Made by a program: the position numbers and the translations under genes
Source of the DNA: Lentzea waywayandensis
GTDB lineage: Bacteria > Actinomycetota > Actinomycetes > Mycobacteriales > Pseudonocardiaceae
Direction of reading: 5' to 3'
NCBI RefSeq assembly: GCF_900115955.1
Contig: NZ_FOYL01000010.1
Location: 62,001 to 126,000, forward strand
Length of the DNA stretch: 64,000 bases
Shown here: positions 1-8,548 of the stretch, in pieces
How the letters are laid out: each line of letters begins with the position of its first letter
Numbering within the stretch: the stretch's first letter is position 1
Notes under the pieces: model-generated
The model's database searches: none
Seen by the model: only the letters and a program-made list of their open reading frames with translations
What the model was told of the DNA's origin: nothing

Positions 1-47
1 CGGGCCTGATGGTCACCGAGGAACACGTCCTGCCGTCACTGCTCTGA
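1..47 (+). CDS. C-terminal fragment of an unidentified protein
   Basis: An open frame enters from the left edge (codons from base 3) and ends at TGA 45-47, giving the tail GLMVTEEHVLPSLL. It would run tail-to-tail into the MarR gene with a 12 nt overlap, a common arrangement here. Only 14 residues are visible, so no function can be given, and it may be a chance frame. Confidence 0.3.
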   Translation, partial: GLMVTEEHVLPSLL

Positions 48-515
48 CGACTCCGCGGGCGCGAACCTCTTCACGTCCCAGCGCCCGTGTCCCTCCATCA
101 GCTTGCGGCCGATCCGTCGCAGGTCGGCGAGGTCACGCTCGCTCAGCAGCTCGGTGAACTCCTCGGCCAGCGTCTCCCGGTACACCCGCGCCGTCGTCCC
201 CACGCAGGCCTCCTCGCCCTCGGGCGTGAGCACGGCGATGACCAGCCGCCGGTTGTCCGCGGGCTGTTCCCGGACCACCCAGCCGCGCTTGACCAGCCGC
301 TCGATCAGCCGCGTGACGCCGGACGGGCTGACGTCCAGCAACTCGACGAGCTCGGACATCTGCAGCCGCCCGCCGTTGTGGTGCAGCTGGTAGAGCGCCA
401 CGTGCTCCAGCAGCGAGCACGCGGCCTCTGCCTCCATGCGCCGCCCGATCGCGGCCTTCACGGCGTCCACGCCCTGCTGCACGTACAGCCACGAGTAGAT
501 CGGCTCTGTCACCAC
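36..515 (-). CDS. MarR-family transcriptional regulator
   Basis: A 159-residue protein with the normal length and layout of MarR repressors. An N-terminal dimerisation helix is followed by a winged helix (about residues 50-105). The recognition region reads SELVELLDVSPSGVTRLIERL and the wing reads REQPADNRRLVIAVLTPEG, with the D-N-R-R typical of the family. A C-terminal helical pair completes the dimer interface. The start is GTG at 515; a second in-frame GTG lies one codon later. It is divergent from an FAD monooxygenase gene 53 bp away, so by family precedent it probably represses that gene in response to an aromatic or drug-like ligand. The ligand cannot be read from the sequence. Confidence 0.9.
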   Translation of the reverse strand: MVTEPIYSWLYVQQGVDAVKAAIGRRMEAEAACSLLEHVALYQLHHNGGRLQMSELVELLDVSPSGVTRLIERLVKRGWVVREQPADNRRLVIAVLTPEGEEACVGTTARVYRETLAEEFTELLSERDLADLRRIGRKLMEGHGRWDVKRFAPAESSEQ

Positions 516-553
516 GTCAGTCTAAAACAAGTTTGACGGCGCGACGTTTTCAC

Positions 554-568
554 GCTCAAATGTTGAGC
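554..568. promoter_or_regulatory. Palindrome, candidate MarR operator
   Basis: GCTCAA-ATG-TTGAGC is a perfect 6 bp inverted repeat with a 3 bp spacer. It lies directly before the ATG at 569 of the monooxygenase gene, in the short divergent region shared with the MarR gene. The position suits a repressor operator; its use by this MarR protein is an inference. Confidence 0.4.
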
Positions 569-1774
569 ATGAAAGCTTCAGATGTCACCGTCGTCGGCGC
601 CGGCCCGGTCGGCCTCCTGCTGGCGAGCGAACTGGCCCTGCAAGGCGTCCGCACCACTGTCCTGGAACGCCTGACCACCCAGGCCGACACCATCAAGGCC
701 CAGATGATCAGCGGCCGCACCTACGAGATGCTCGCCATGCGTGGCTTCGGTCCCGCCATCGACGCCGCGAGCGCCGACGAGGCCACCCGCCTCGCGTGGC
801 CGGTCCGCCGCTCCACCGGCCACTTCGCCGGACTGTTCAAACTGGACGGTCTGCCTTTGACAATGCTGTCCCAGCAGGCTTTGGAACGCATCCTCGAAGC
901 CCGCGCCCTCGACCTGGGCGTGCGGATCCGCCGCGGCGTCGAGGTGACCGACCTGAACCTGGACTCGGAGTACGTGATCGGCTGCGACGGTGGCCGCAGC
1001 ACCGTCCGCAGGCTCGCGGGCTTCGACTTCCCGGGCACCGGCCCCACCCTGACCGGCTACCAGGCGATCGCCGACGTGGACGGCGACCTCCCGAACGGCT
1101 GGCACCTCACCCCGACCGGTGTGTACGCCTCCGGCCCGCTCCAGGGCCGGATCATGCTCATCGAGTACGACGGCCCGCCGGCGTCCCGCGAGGTCACCCG
1201 CGAGAGCCTGGAAGCCGCCCTGCGCCGGGTGAGCGGCCGCGACGTCCGGATCACGAAGATCCACACCGCCACCAGCTGGACCGACAACACCCGCCAGGCC
1301 ACCACCTACCGCCGGGGCACCGTCCTGCTGGCGGGCGACGCCGCCCACGTCCACTCGCCGTTCGGCGGCCAGGGCCTCAACCTGGGCCTCCAGGACGCCC
1401 TCAACCTGGGCTGGAAACTCGCCACCGGCGACTCGGCCCTCATCGACACCTACACCACCGAACGCCACCCGGTGGCCGACCGCGTCCTGCGCAACACCCT
1501 GGCCCAGGTCGCGCTGACCCGCCCGGACCCGCGGTCGCGCGAACTCCACTCGCTCGTCAGCGACCTGCTCGACCTCCCCGAGGTCAAGGCCCGGATCTCG
1601 GCGATGGTCCAGGGCACCGACATCCGCTACGAGACGGACTGCGACCACCCGCTGGCGGGCACCTTCGTCCCCGGCCTGGACCTGTCCGCCGGCAAGGGAA
1701 CCACCACCGTGCTCGACGGCTTGGAGACCACTGTCCGCCCGGACGGTCACATCTCCTGGATCGGTCCGCGATGA
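569..1774 (+). CDS. FAD-dependent aromatic monooxygenase (PheA/TfdB/Rox-like), compact
   Basis: A 401-residue class A flavoprotein hydroxylase. The N-terminal Rossmann FAD motif is VVGAGPVGLLLASEL, followed by VLER ending the second strand. The DG motif appears as VIGCDGGRSTVRR, and the second FAD motif as LLAGDAAHVHSPFGGQGLN. Such enzymes use NAD(P)H and O2 to hydroxylate phenolic or polyketide rings; rifampicin monooxygenases belong here. The ATG at 569 was chosen because the FAD motif begins five residues later. The protein is shorter than the usual 470-550 residues: a segment before the DG motif is missing, and the C-terminal thioredoxin-like domain is reduced to about 40 residues ending VRPDGHISWIG. 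It may be a shortened but functional enzyme or one that is decaying. Regulation by the divergent MarR protein is likely. Confidence 0.88.
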   Translation: MKASDVTVVGAGPVGLLLASELALQGVRTTVLERLTTQADTIKAQMISGRTYEMLAMRGFGPAIDAASADEATRLAWPVRRSTGHFAGLFKLDGLPLTMLSQQALERILEARALDLGVRIRRGVEVTDLNLDSEYVIGCDGGRSTVRRLAGFDFPGTGPTLTGYQAIADVDGDLPNGWHLTPTGVYASGPLQGRIMLIEYDGPPASREVTRESLEAALRRVSGRDVRITKIHTATSWTDNTRQATTYRRGTVLLAGDAAHVHSPFGGQGLNLGLQDALNLGWKLATGDSALIDTYTTERHPVADRVLRNTLAQVALTRPDPRSRELHSLVSDLLDLPEVKARISAMVQGTDIRYETDCDHPLAGTFVPGLDLSAGKGTTTVLDGLETTVRPDGHISWIGPR

Positions 1775-1791
1775 GGGTCACCGACGCCACG

Positions 1792-1847
1792 CGGCCGGGT
1801 CGAGGGTGACGATGCCACTGGCGTCGACCGTCACCTCGACCGGGCCG
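1792..1847. terminator. Hairpin between convergent genes
   Basis: Arms 1792-1811 and 1829-1847 pair over about 18 positions with one bulge and one mismatch around a 17 nt loop. It sits between the convergent monooxygenase and nudC genes, so it probably stops transcription from both sides. There is no clear T-run. Confidence 0.45.
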
Positions 1848-1853
1848 ATCCGG

Positions 1854-2801
1854 CTAGACCGAACGCGACCAGCTCTGCAGCATCCGGAACGCGATCGACG
1901 CGCCACCGGCGAGTCCGAGCCCAGGAACGCTCCCCGGCTCCTCGATCGCCTTCCGCACGTCCGCCCGCGAGACCCACTTGGCCTCGGCGATCTCACCTTC
2001 GGCCAGCCGCAACGGTTCCGCGGGATCGGCCACGGCCTCGAAGCCGATCATCAACGACCGGGGGAACGGCCACGGCTGCGACCCGAGGTACCGGATGTCG
2101 CGGACCGCGACGCCGACCTCCTCGGAGATCTCCCGCGCCACACAGGCTTCCAGCGACTCGCCGGCCTCGACGAACCCGGCCAGCACGGAGAACCGGCCTT
2201 CCGGCCACTCCGGGCCGCGGGCGACGAGCACCTGGTCCGCGCCGTCGTGCACGAGACAGATCACCGCGGAGTCGGTGCGCGGGTATTCCTCCCGCCCACA
2301 CCCGGAACAGACCGAGGTCCAGCCGGACTTCTCCAGCACCGTCCTGGCGCCGCACTTGGCGCAGTACTTGCCGAGCCGGTGCCACTGGAACAACGCGGCG
2401 GCCGTCGTGAACAGCCCGGCCGACGTGTCGTCCAGGGTGGCGCCGGCCTGCCTGAGGTCCAGCCACTGCGGCTCGTCCGTGAGCTCCGGCGGGCCCCAGA
2501 CGCGCGTGGCGGGGACCTCACCCTCCTCGACGGCGGGCATCAGCACGGCGAACCAGGCCACGCCGTCCTGCTCACCCAGCAGGACGGCGTTCACGGGCGG
2601 CTGGTCGCCGAACTCGAGAGCCGGACGGTCGACCACCCGCGTGCCGCGATCGGCGACCAGCGTGCGGCCGCGCGTGTCCACGACGAGCATCCGTGCCTTG
2701 GGCCAGAGCGCGGCGAGCTTCTCCTCGTCGCCGCGCAACGGCTCGCCCCGGTCGACCCCGAACCGCGACAGCGCGGGCAGACCGACTAGTTCGAAACTCA
2801 C
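1854..2801 (-). CDS. nudC: NAD(+) diphosphatase NudC
   Basis: A 315-residue Nudix hydrolase that splits NAD(H) to NMN(H) and AMP and, in studied bacteria, removes NAD caps from RNA. Three NudC hallmarks are visible: a zinc ribbon (CAKCG, then CSGCG 15 residues on), a Nudix box (GFVEAGESLEACVAREISEEVG), and the NudC-specific SQPWPFPRSLM after it. The GTG start overlaps the stop of the upstream M16 gene by 4 nt, so it is the last gene of a four-gene operon with DUF2207 and two M16 proteins. In mycobacteria nudC lies next to the K+ channel and adnAB genes, which also occur in this window. Confidence 0.96.
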   Translation of the reverse strand: MSFELVGLPALSRFGVDRGEPLRGDEEKLAALWPKARMLVVDTRGRTLVADRGTRVVDRPALEFGDQPPVNAVLLGEQDGVAWFAVLMPAVEEGEVPATRVWGPPELTDEPQWLDLRQAGATLDDTSAGLFTTAAALFQWHRLGKYCAKCGARTVLEKSGWTSVCSGCGREEYPRTDSAVICLVHDGADQVLVARGPEWPEGRFSVLAGFVEAGESLEACVAREISEEVGVAVRDIRYLGSQPWPFPRSLMIGFEAVADPAEPLRLAEGEIAEAKWVSRADVRKAIEEPGSVPGLGLAGGASIAFRMLQSWSRSV

Positions 2802-4204
2802 TGGAACGAGACCCCACCCAGTGCGGAGAGCTTCGGCTTGAGCTGGTCGGCGTCACCGACGAGCACGCCGGTGAAGTTGCCCGGCGCGAAGAACTCCAGC
2901 GCGGCCGCGGCCACCTGCTCCGGCGTGACGGCCGCGAGGCGCTGCGGGTGTGTCACCAGCCAGTCGAGGCCGAGGCCCAGGCCGACGAGGTTCACCAGGA
3001 ACGACGCCAGGCCGGACTGCGAGGACGTCGACGTCAGCAGGGTCCCGACGGCGTAGCTGCGCGCGGTGTCCACTTCGGACTCCGACGGCGGCACGAGGCC
3101 CAGCCGCGCCAGTTCGTACCGGGTCTCCAGCAGCGCCGCGGCGGTGACGTCGGACGCCGTGTCGGCGTCGATCAGCAGCGTCGCGCCGTGCACGGTGAAC
3201 TCGGGGTGCGAACGGGCGCTGTAGGTGTAGCCCTTGTCCTCGCGGATGTTCTCGACCAGCCGCGACGAGAAGAACCCGCCGTAGACCAGGTTCGCGAGCT
3301 GCAACGCCGGGTAGCGCTCGTCGGTGCGCGGGATCGACTGCGCGGCAAGGCGGATCTGCGACTGCACGGCACCGGCGCGGTGCACGAGCACCACGTCGCC
3401 ACCGGACACCGCGGGCAGCGGCGGCAGCTGGACGGCCTCGCCGTCGCCCTGCCACGCACCCAGGGCCTCGCCGATCTGGGCCACGGCGGCAGCCGGGTCG
3501 ACGTCGCCGACGACGACCAGCACGGAGCCGCGCGGCAGCAGACCCTTGCCGTGCAACGCCACCACGTCTTCGCGGGAGACGGCGGCGACCTCGTCGGCCT
3601 CCGGCATCTCCTTGGCGTACGGGTGGTCGCCGTACAGGATCTTCTGCAACGCCTCACGCGCGATGACGCTCGGCTGCGACCGGGCGATCGTGATGCGCTC
3701 GACGAGACGGCCGCGCTCGCGCTCCACCTCGTCCGCCGGGTACGAGGCGTTCGTCAGGACGTCCGCCAGCACCTCCAGCACGGTGCCGAGGCCGGTGGCC
3801 AGGGCGTTGCCGGTGAAGCTCAGGCGCTCCGGGTCGACCACGGCGTCGAGCTCGCCGCCGACCAGTGCCAGCTCGGTGTCGATCTGCACGCGCGAACGCT
3901 TCTCGGTGCCCGTGAGCACGGTGTTCGCGAGGATCTCGGCCACCGCGGAGTGCCGGGAACCGACGCTCGTGCCGGCCGGGTCCGCGAACGGGACGCGCAG
4001 CCGCACCTCGACCATCGGCACCGTGGCGCGCTGGACCGCGATGACCCGCAGGCCGTTCGGCAGCGTGGTGTCCACAGTGGACAGCTCGGCGGACACCTTC
4101 TGCGTGCCCAGTTCCGGCAGCGGACGCGGGCCGGTCGACGTGCGTCCGATCTCCTCGGCTGACCGGTGGGTCTTGATCCCCGAAGAGGAAATCGAGGCAG
4201 TCAC
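2798..4204 (-). CDS. M16-family peptidase-like protein, inactive type
   Basis: A 468-residue protein with the M16 fold: TTLPNGLRVIAVQ near residue 48, and a C-terminal M16 domain containing YGGFFSSRLVENIREDKGYTYS. The zinc site HxxEH is missing; the equivalent place reads SRHSAVAEILANTV. It is therefore the non-catalytic partner. M16 proteases are often two-gene heterodimers in which one subunit carries the zinc and the other, with the conserved R/Y motif seen here, binds substrate. The gene overlaps the active M16 gene upstream and nudC downstream by 4 nt each, so the subunits are translationally coupled. The GTG start is fixed by the overlap. No signal peptide is seen, so it probably acts in the cytoplasm. 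Confidence 0.9.
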   Translation of the reverse strand: MTASISSSGIKTHRSAEEIGRTSTGPRPLPELGTQKVSAELSTVDTTLPNGLRVIAVQRATVPMVEVRLRVPFADPAGTSVGSRHSAVAEILANTVLTGTEKRSRVQIDTELALVGGELDAVVDPERLSFTGNALATGLGTVLEVLADVLTNASYPADEVERERGRLVERITIARSQPSVIAREALQKILYGDHPYAKEMPEADEVAAVSREDVVALHGKGLLPRGSVLVVVGDVDPAAAVAQIGEALGAWQGDGEAVQLPPLPAVSGGDVVLVHRAGAVQSQIRLAAQSIPRTDERYPALQLANLVYGGFFSSRLVENIREDKGYTYSARSHPEFTVHGATLLIDADTASDVTAAALLETRYELARLGLVPPSESEVDTARSYAVGTLLTSTSSQSGLASFLVNLVGLGLGLDWLVTHPQRLAAVTPEQVAAAALEFFAPGNFTGVLVGDADQLKPKLSALGGVSFQ

Positions 4205-5484
4205 TGGGCTCCTCCGGTGGGCTTGACGAAGAGAAGGGCGCGGGAGTCGGGACGCAGCGCCTTGGCCGCGGCGGACACCTCGTCCACGGTCACCGAGGCG
4301 ATCCGCTCGGGCAGTTCGTAGATGAGCTCGGCGCGGCCGAACAGCAGCTCCGCGGAGCCGAGGCCCAGCGTGCGGTTCGTGAGCCGGTCGTGCTCCTTGT
4401 GCATGGTCGACGCCCAGCGGGCGGTGACCTTCGCGAGCTCCTCGGCCGACGGCGGCTCCTGCGCGAGCTTCTGGAGTTCCTCGTCGATGGCCGCGATGAC
4501 CTGGTCCGCGGAGACGTCGGCGGCGTGGATCGCGGTGATGCTGAACGTGTCGGGGTCGCGGGCCTCCAGCGGCCCGAACAGGCCGCAGCCGGCGTTCAGG
4601 TCGATCACGATGCCCTCGCGGTGCACCAGGCGCTGCTGGAGGCGCGAGCCGTCGCCGTCCGCCAGCACGCCGGCGAGCACGAGGTAGGAGAGGTAGCCGT
4701 CGATGTCGGTGACGGGGTCCGGCACGCGGTAGCCGATCGCGATCGCGGGCAGCGGGGCCAGCGCGTCGCCGTGCTCGTGCCGCACCTCACCCTGCGGGCC
4801 GGGCTCCGCGAACGAGGGGCGCTCCGGGCGCGGCCGCGCGGGCACGTCGCCGAAGTGCTTCTCCACCAACGTCTTCGTGGTCTCGATGTCGAGGTCGCCC
4901 GCCACCGTCAGCACCGCGTTCGCCGGGCTGTAGTAGGTGTCGAAGAACTCCGCGCAGTCGTCGACCGTCGCGCTCTCCAGGTCGACGAAGTCGCCGTAGC
5001 CGTTGTGCGCGTTGGCGAACGTCTTGAACAGCACCGCGGGCAGGAGGATCCAGGGGAACCCGCCGTACGGGCGGTTCAGCACGTTGAGCCGGATCTCCTC
5101 CTTCACCACGTCGATCTGGTTGCGGAGGTTCTCGTCGGTGAGCTTCGGCGCGCGCATGCGGTCCGCTTCGAGGAACAGCGCCCGCTCCAGCGCCGCGCTC
5201 GGCAGCACCTGGTAGTAGTCGGTGTAGTCGGGGTGCGTGGACCCGTTGAACGTGCCGCCCGACGACTGCACGTGCCGGAAGTGGGCCAGCTTCTCCAGGC
5301 TCTCGCTGCCCTGGAACATCAGATGCTCGAAGAGGTGCGCGAACCCGGTGCGCCCCTCCGGCTCGGAACGGAAGCCGACGTCGTAGTGCACGCTGACGCC
5401 AACGACCGGTGCGCTGGCGTCGGGGGCGAGCACCACCCGCAGGCCGTTGGGCAACGTGAACCTGTGCAGTTCGGGTGAGGCCAT
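4201..5484 (-). CDS. M16-family zinc metallopeptidase, catalytic subunit
   Basis: A 427-residue pitrilysin-type protease. The inverted zinc motif is HLFEH at residues 50-54, and the distal glutamate lies in VVKEEIRLN near residue 130, the normal spacing. A C-terminal M16 domain follows. It should cut oligopeptides or unfolded chains inside the closed chamber it forms with the next gene's product, which lacks the zinc site. It starts 9 bp after the DUF2207 stop and overlaps the next gene at GTGA. No export signal is visible. The natural substrate is unknown. Confidence 0.94.
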   Translation of the reverse strand: MASPELHRFTLPNGLRVVLAPDASAPVVGVSVHYDVGFRSEPEGRTGFAHLFEHLMFQGSESLEKLAHFRHVQSSGGTFNGSTHPDYTDYYQVLPSAALERALFLEADRMRAPKLTDENLRNQIDVVKEEIRLNVLNRPYGGFPWILLPAVLFKTFANAHNGYGDFVDLESATVDDCAEFFDTYYSPANAVLTVAGDLDIETTKTLVEKHFGDVPARPRPERPSFAEPGPQGEVRHEHGDALAPLPAIAIGYRVPDPVTDIDGYLSYLVLAGVLADGDGSRLQQRLVHREGIVIDLNAGCGLFGPLEARDPDTFSITAIHAADVSADQVIAAIDEELQKLAQEPPSAEELAKVTARWASTMHKEHDRLTNRTLGLGSAELLFGRAELIYELPERIASVTVDEVSAAAKALRPDSRALLFVKPTGGAQ

Positions 5485-5493
5485 GGCGCAAGA

Positions 5494-7134
5494 CTACGGG
5501 TTCGGCGTCCGGAGCGATCGCAGGTGGCCCGCCTGGGCGAGGACGCCGTCGAGGGCCCCCAGGAACGCCGGGAAGCTGCGCCGGAAATCGGACGCGTTGC
5601 CGTACCAGTACAGGTCCTGCTGCCCGAACGCCGTGAGCCAGCGCTCGGTCTCGCCGAGCACCACCGCGTACGGCAGCGACCGGGAGAACACCAGTTCGCG
5701 GTCGGCCTCGGGCACGTCCTCGGGTGTCACCCCGTGCAGGTAGCCGCGCAGGCCGCGGACGTGCTCCAGCAACTCGCTGCCGCGCTTGGTGCGGGCGGGC
5801 ATCGACCGCGCGCCGAACGCCAGCGCGACACCACCGACCGCGACCACGAGCCCGAACAGCGCGTTGCCGATCGTCAATGCCAGCACGACCGTGGCGACCA
5901 CGCCCAGCACGGCGATCACGATGCCGGCCCACCAGAACAGGTTCCGCTCGGCGTCCGGGCGGCGCACGAACCAGCGCTTCTCCACGACGTCCGCGTAGAG
6001 CCGCTCGCGCACGACCGCGAGATCGATCTGCCGGCCGCGCAGTTCCGACACGCTCACCGCGTCCACGCCCTGGGGCAGAAGGGCTTCGCAGACGGCCTTC
6101 TCGTAGCCGGACAACGAGTCGTCGACCGGGTTGCGGCGCACGATCTGCCAGTCGTGGCCCTCGACCTCGGTGATCCACAGGTAGTTGCGGACGGCGAGGT
6201 CGATGACCGTGGCGGTCACGTCGACGACGTCCACGTGCTCGTCCACCACGGTGCCGACCTGGCCGGGCAGCACGCCGTCGGGCGAGGCGAACGCGACCCG
6301 GCCGCCCTGGTCGCGGACCAGCACGGTCACCGCGCCGACCTCGCTCGCGAGCGCCGCCGCGTCCCGGCCGCGCAGGTACCAGAGCAGGGCGACACCGCCG
6401 AGCAGCAACACCAGCAGCCCGCCGAGCGCGGCACCGCTGACGGGCGTCAGCGCGAACGCGGCGGCCAGGCCGGACTGTTCGACCACGACGGCGTTGGGCG
6501 GCACGACCCCGGCGGACAGTCCGATCGCGACGTCGACGCGTTCACCGGCGCCGAGCTTGATCTCCTGTGCGCGCACGCCCTTGCCGTCCGCGAGGTCGGC
6601 GCTGGTGCACGGCTGGGACGAGCCGACGGGGCCCGCGAGGCAGTTGACCGACGTCGGGGAGTCGGGTGCGGAGAAGGAGACGGCGACCTTGTCCAGTTCG
6701 GTGTCCCAGCCGCCCGCGACCTGCCAGCGGACCTCCAGCGCGTCACCGACCGGGGCGACCGCGCCGACGACCGTGTAGGTCAGCGTGGCCTGGCCGCCCT
6801 CCAGGGTGACGGAGAAGCTGTCGTCGTCCGTGGAGGTGCTGCCCTTGCCCTCGATCTTGGCGTCGGTGACCTGGTACTGGCGCTCCAGGTCGTTGCCCAC
6901 CGCGAGTCGCAAGGGGACGGTCCGCTTGACGGTCTTGCCGTCGGGCACCTGGACGGTCTCGGTGACGGACAGCCTGGCGTCGCGCTCCAGCTTCATCCGC
7001 ACCTCGGTGCTGACGGTGCCGGGAAGCGGCTGCGCGAGCGCGCCAACAGCCGTCGTGGACGTCAGCGCGACGGCGACGAGGATCGCCGCTCCCCAGTTCT
7101 TCAACACGGCTGCGGACAATAGCGGAGTCCTCAT
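5494..7134 (-). CDS. DUF2207 predicted membrane protein
   Basis: A 546-residue membrane protein. It has an N-terminal signal or anchor segment (GAAILVAVALTSTTAVGALA), an extracytoplasmic beta-rich DUF2207 domain to about residue 225, one membrane span (ALGGLLVLLLGGVALLWYL), a cytoplasmic region, and a double membrane span (WWAGIVIAVLGVVATVVLAL plus the next stretch). A cytoplasmic tail follows. The ATG at 7134 was chosen because the signal segment begins there; a longer open frame upstream has arginine-rich composition and no such logic. It heads the operon with the two M16 genes and nudC. Function is unknown. The start codon touches the promoter of the divergent metallopeptidase gene. Confidence 0.88.
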   Translation of the reverse strand: MRTPLLSAAVLKNWGAAILVAVALTSTTAVGALAQPLPGTVSTEVRMKLERDARLSVTETVQVPDGKTVKRTVPLRLAVGNDLERQYQVTDAKIEGKGSTSTDDDSFSVTLEGGQATLTYTVVGAVAPVGDALEVRWQVAGGWDTELDKVAVSFSAPDSPTSVNCLAGPVGSSQPCTSADLADGKGVRAQEIKLGAGERVDVAIGLSAGVVPPNAVVVEQSGLAAAFALTPVSGAALGGLLVLLLGGVALLWYLRGRDAAALASEVGAVTVLVRDQGGRVAFASPDGVLPGQVGTVVDEHVDVVDVTATVIDLAVRNYLWITEVEGHDWQIVRRNPVDDSLSGYEKAVCEALLPQGVDAVSVSELRGRQIDLAVVRERLYADVVEKRWFVRRPDAERNLFWWAGIVIAVLGVVATVVLALTIGNALFGLVVAVGGVALAFGARSMPARTKRGSELLEHVRGLRGYLHGVTPEDVPEADRELVFSRSLPYAVVLGETERWLTAFGQQDLYWYGNASDFRRSFPAFLGALDGVLAQAGHLRSLRTPNP

Positions 7135-7139
7135 ATGCT
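7134..7139 (+). promoter_or_regulatory. -10 element of first metallopeptidase gene
   Basis: TATGCT lies 43 bp before the ATG at 7183. The same hexamer is found 40 bp before the start of the second paralogue (8503-8508), so the promoter appears to have been copied with the gene. No clear -35 box is seen. Confidence 0.4.
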
Positions 7140-7182
7140 CCGGCGGACTTTCGAACAGACGCCATCTGGGGGATCTTCGGCG

Positions 7183-8421
7183 ATGACGCAACCACCGCCA
7201 CCAGGCAGTTGGCCGCCGCCACGCCCGGTGGGCCCGCCTCCCGTGCCCGCTCCACCGCCGTACGGGCGGCCGATGCCTCCTCGCCCAGTTCAGGGACCTC
7301 CGCACGGCATGCGCCCGCCCCCTCCGTACGGCCCGCCGCCCGGACGTGCGCCGCTTCCGCCGCCCCGTCCGATGATGCCGCCGCCGCGTCCGGTCATGCC
7401 CGCGCCACAGCCTGCCTGGGGCCCGCCTCCGGGGTACGGGCCGTACCCGGGAATGCCGCCGCGCAAGAACAACGGCCCGATCGTGGCACTCGTGCTCGGC
7501 GGCGTGGTGATCCTCGGCCTCGGCGCGATCGGCGTCTTCGCGGCGACGTTGAGCAGCAAGGTGAAGGACACGGGCTACTCGAACTACACGACGTACAGCC
7601 CGACCTACGCCAACACCACGACGACGACAACGACCACCACGACGACAGCGGCCACGCGCACGTCGTCGACACGGACGTCGAGCACGCAGCAGACCCCGGC
7701 AGGCCCGAAGGCGATCTACAAGCTCGCCGACCACCCGATCTTCGCCACCGGGATCGGCGCGAACGACCTCGACTCGTGCCCGTTGCCGCAGATGGACTAC
7801 AACCCGGCGGGCGAGCAACGGTTCCTCGCCGCCGCGTTGCCGTGCATCGAGAAGGCCTGGCAGCCGGCGCTGAAGGCCGCCAACCTGCCGTACCAGCCGG
7901 CCGAGCTGCAGGTGTTCACCGGCAGCACGCAGACGCCGTGCGGCTCGCGCCAGGCCAACTCGACGGCGATGTTCTGCCGCGGCGTCATCTACTGGCCGGG
8001 CGGCTTCTACGCGAACGAGGGCGGCACGACGGTCCGGCACCCCGGCGTCTACCTCGGTCAGCTCAGTCACGAGTACGGCCACCACATCCAGTGGCTGACC
8101 GGCATGATGCGCGCCGCCGACCAGGCCCAGTACGACGTGGGCGGCTTCGACACCCCGAAGGGCCTGGAGCTCAACCGCAGGCTCGAACTGCAGGCCACCT
8201 GCCTGGGCGGCATGACGCTCGCGCCGTTCTCGCACAAGAACGTCGTGCCGATGGAGGTCGTGAACACCGGCCTGAGCGATTCGGGCAAGCGCGGCGACTA
8301 CGACCGCAGGCCGGACCACGGCAGCGCGCCCAACAACGAGCGTTGGGTGATGCACGGCCACAAGCAGAACGACATCAAGGCGTGCAACACCTGGGCGGCG
8401 AGTTCCGGGGACGTCTCATGA
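7183..8421 (+). CDS. Membrane-anchored neutral zinc metallopeptidase, paralogue 1
   Basis: A 412-residue protein. A cytoplasmic N-terminus rich in Pro and Gly (about 100 residues) is followed by one membrane span (GPIVALVLGGVVILGLGAIGVFAA), a Thr/Ser linker with a run of about eleven Thr, and an external protease domain. The zinc site is HEYGHH; the third ligand is probably the Glu of LELQATC, as in YpfJ/Zn_peptidase proteins. Paired cysteines suggest disulphides. The ATG at 7183 has GGGGGA upstream; the open frame begins 16 codons earlier without support. It is the first of three tandem paralogues. The substrate is unknown, presumably in the cell wall space. Confidence 0.88.
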   Translation: MTQPPPPGSWPPPRPVGPPPVPAPPPYGRPMPPRPVQGPPHGMRPPPPYGPPPGRAPLPPPRPMMPPPRPVMPAPQPAWGPPPGYGPYPGMPPRKNNGPIVALVLGGVVILGLGAIGVFAATLSSKVKDTGYSNYTTYSPTYANTTTTTTTTTTTAATRTSSTRTSSTQQTPAGPKAIYKLADHPIFATGIGANDLDSCPLPQMDYNPAGEQRFLAAALPCIEKAWQPALKAANLPYQPAELQVFTGSTQTPCGSRQANSTAMFCRGVIYWPGGFYANEGGTTVRHPGVYLGQLSHEYGHHIQWLTGMMRAADQAQYDVGGFDTPKGLELNRRLELQATCLGGMTLAPFSHKNVVPMEVVNTGLSDSGKRGDYDRRPDHGSAPNNERWVMHGHKQNDIKACNTWAASSGDVS

Positions 8422-8502
8422 ACCGATCCCCCGGCCCGCGCGTCTCAAGTACGTGGGTGGGTCGTGTTAGCCCGGTCGGGGGACGCGCGATCTCGGTCCG
8501 CC

Positions 8503-8508
8503 TATGCT
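8503..8508 (+). promoter_or_regulatory. -10 element of second metallopeptidase gene
   Basis: TATGCT occurs in the 127 bp gap between paralogues 1 and 2, 40 bp before the ATG at 8549. It matches the element before paralogue 1, which suggests each copy can be transcribed separately. Confidence 0.4.
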
Positions 8509-8548
8509 CGTACCCGACCCAGGATGACCATTGGGGGGACTTCAGGCG

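Noticed and set aside
1778-1853. Protein-like peptide on the minus strand (GPVEVTVDASGIVTLDPAAW) after nudC
   Set aside because: It falls in the hairpin between convergent genes, has no ribosome site and joins only to a low-complexity shadow frame. The hairpin explains the sequence better.
7612-7660. ACN-rich microsatellite within metallopeptidase 1
   Set aside because: It is simply the poly-Thr linker of the protein with mixed codons.
7135-8361. Long N-terminal extension of the DUF2207 frame on the minus strand
   Set aside because: It lies opposite the metallopeptidase gene, is made of Arg/Ala/Gly repeats, and a clear signal peptide starts at 7134.
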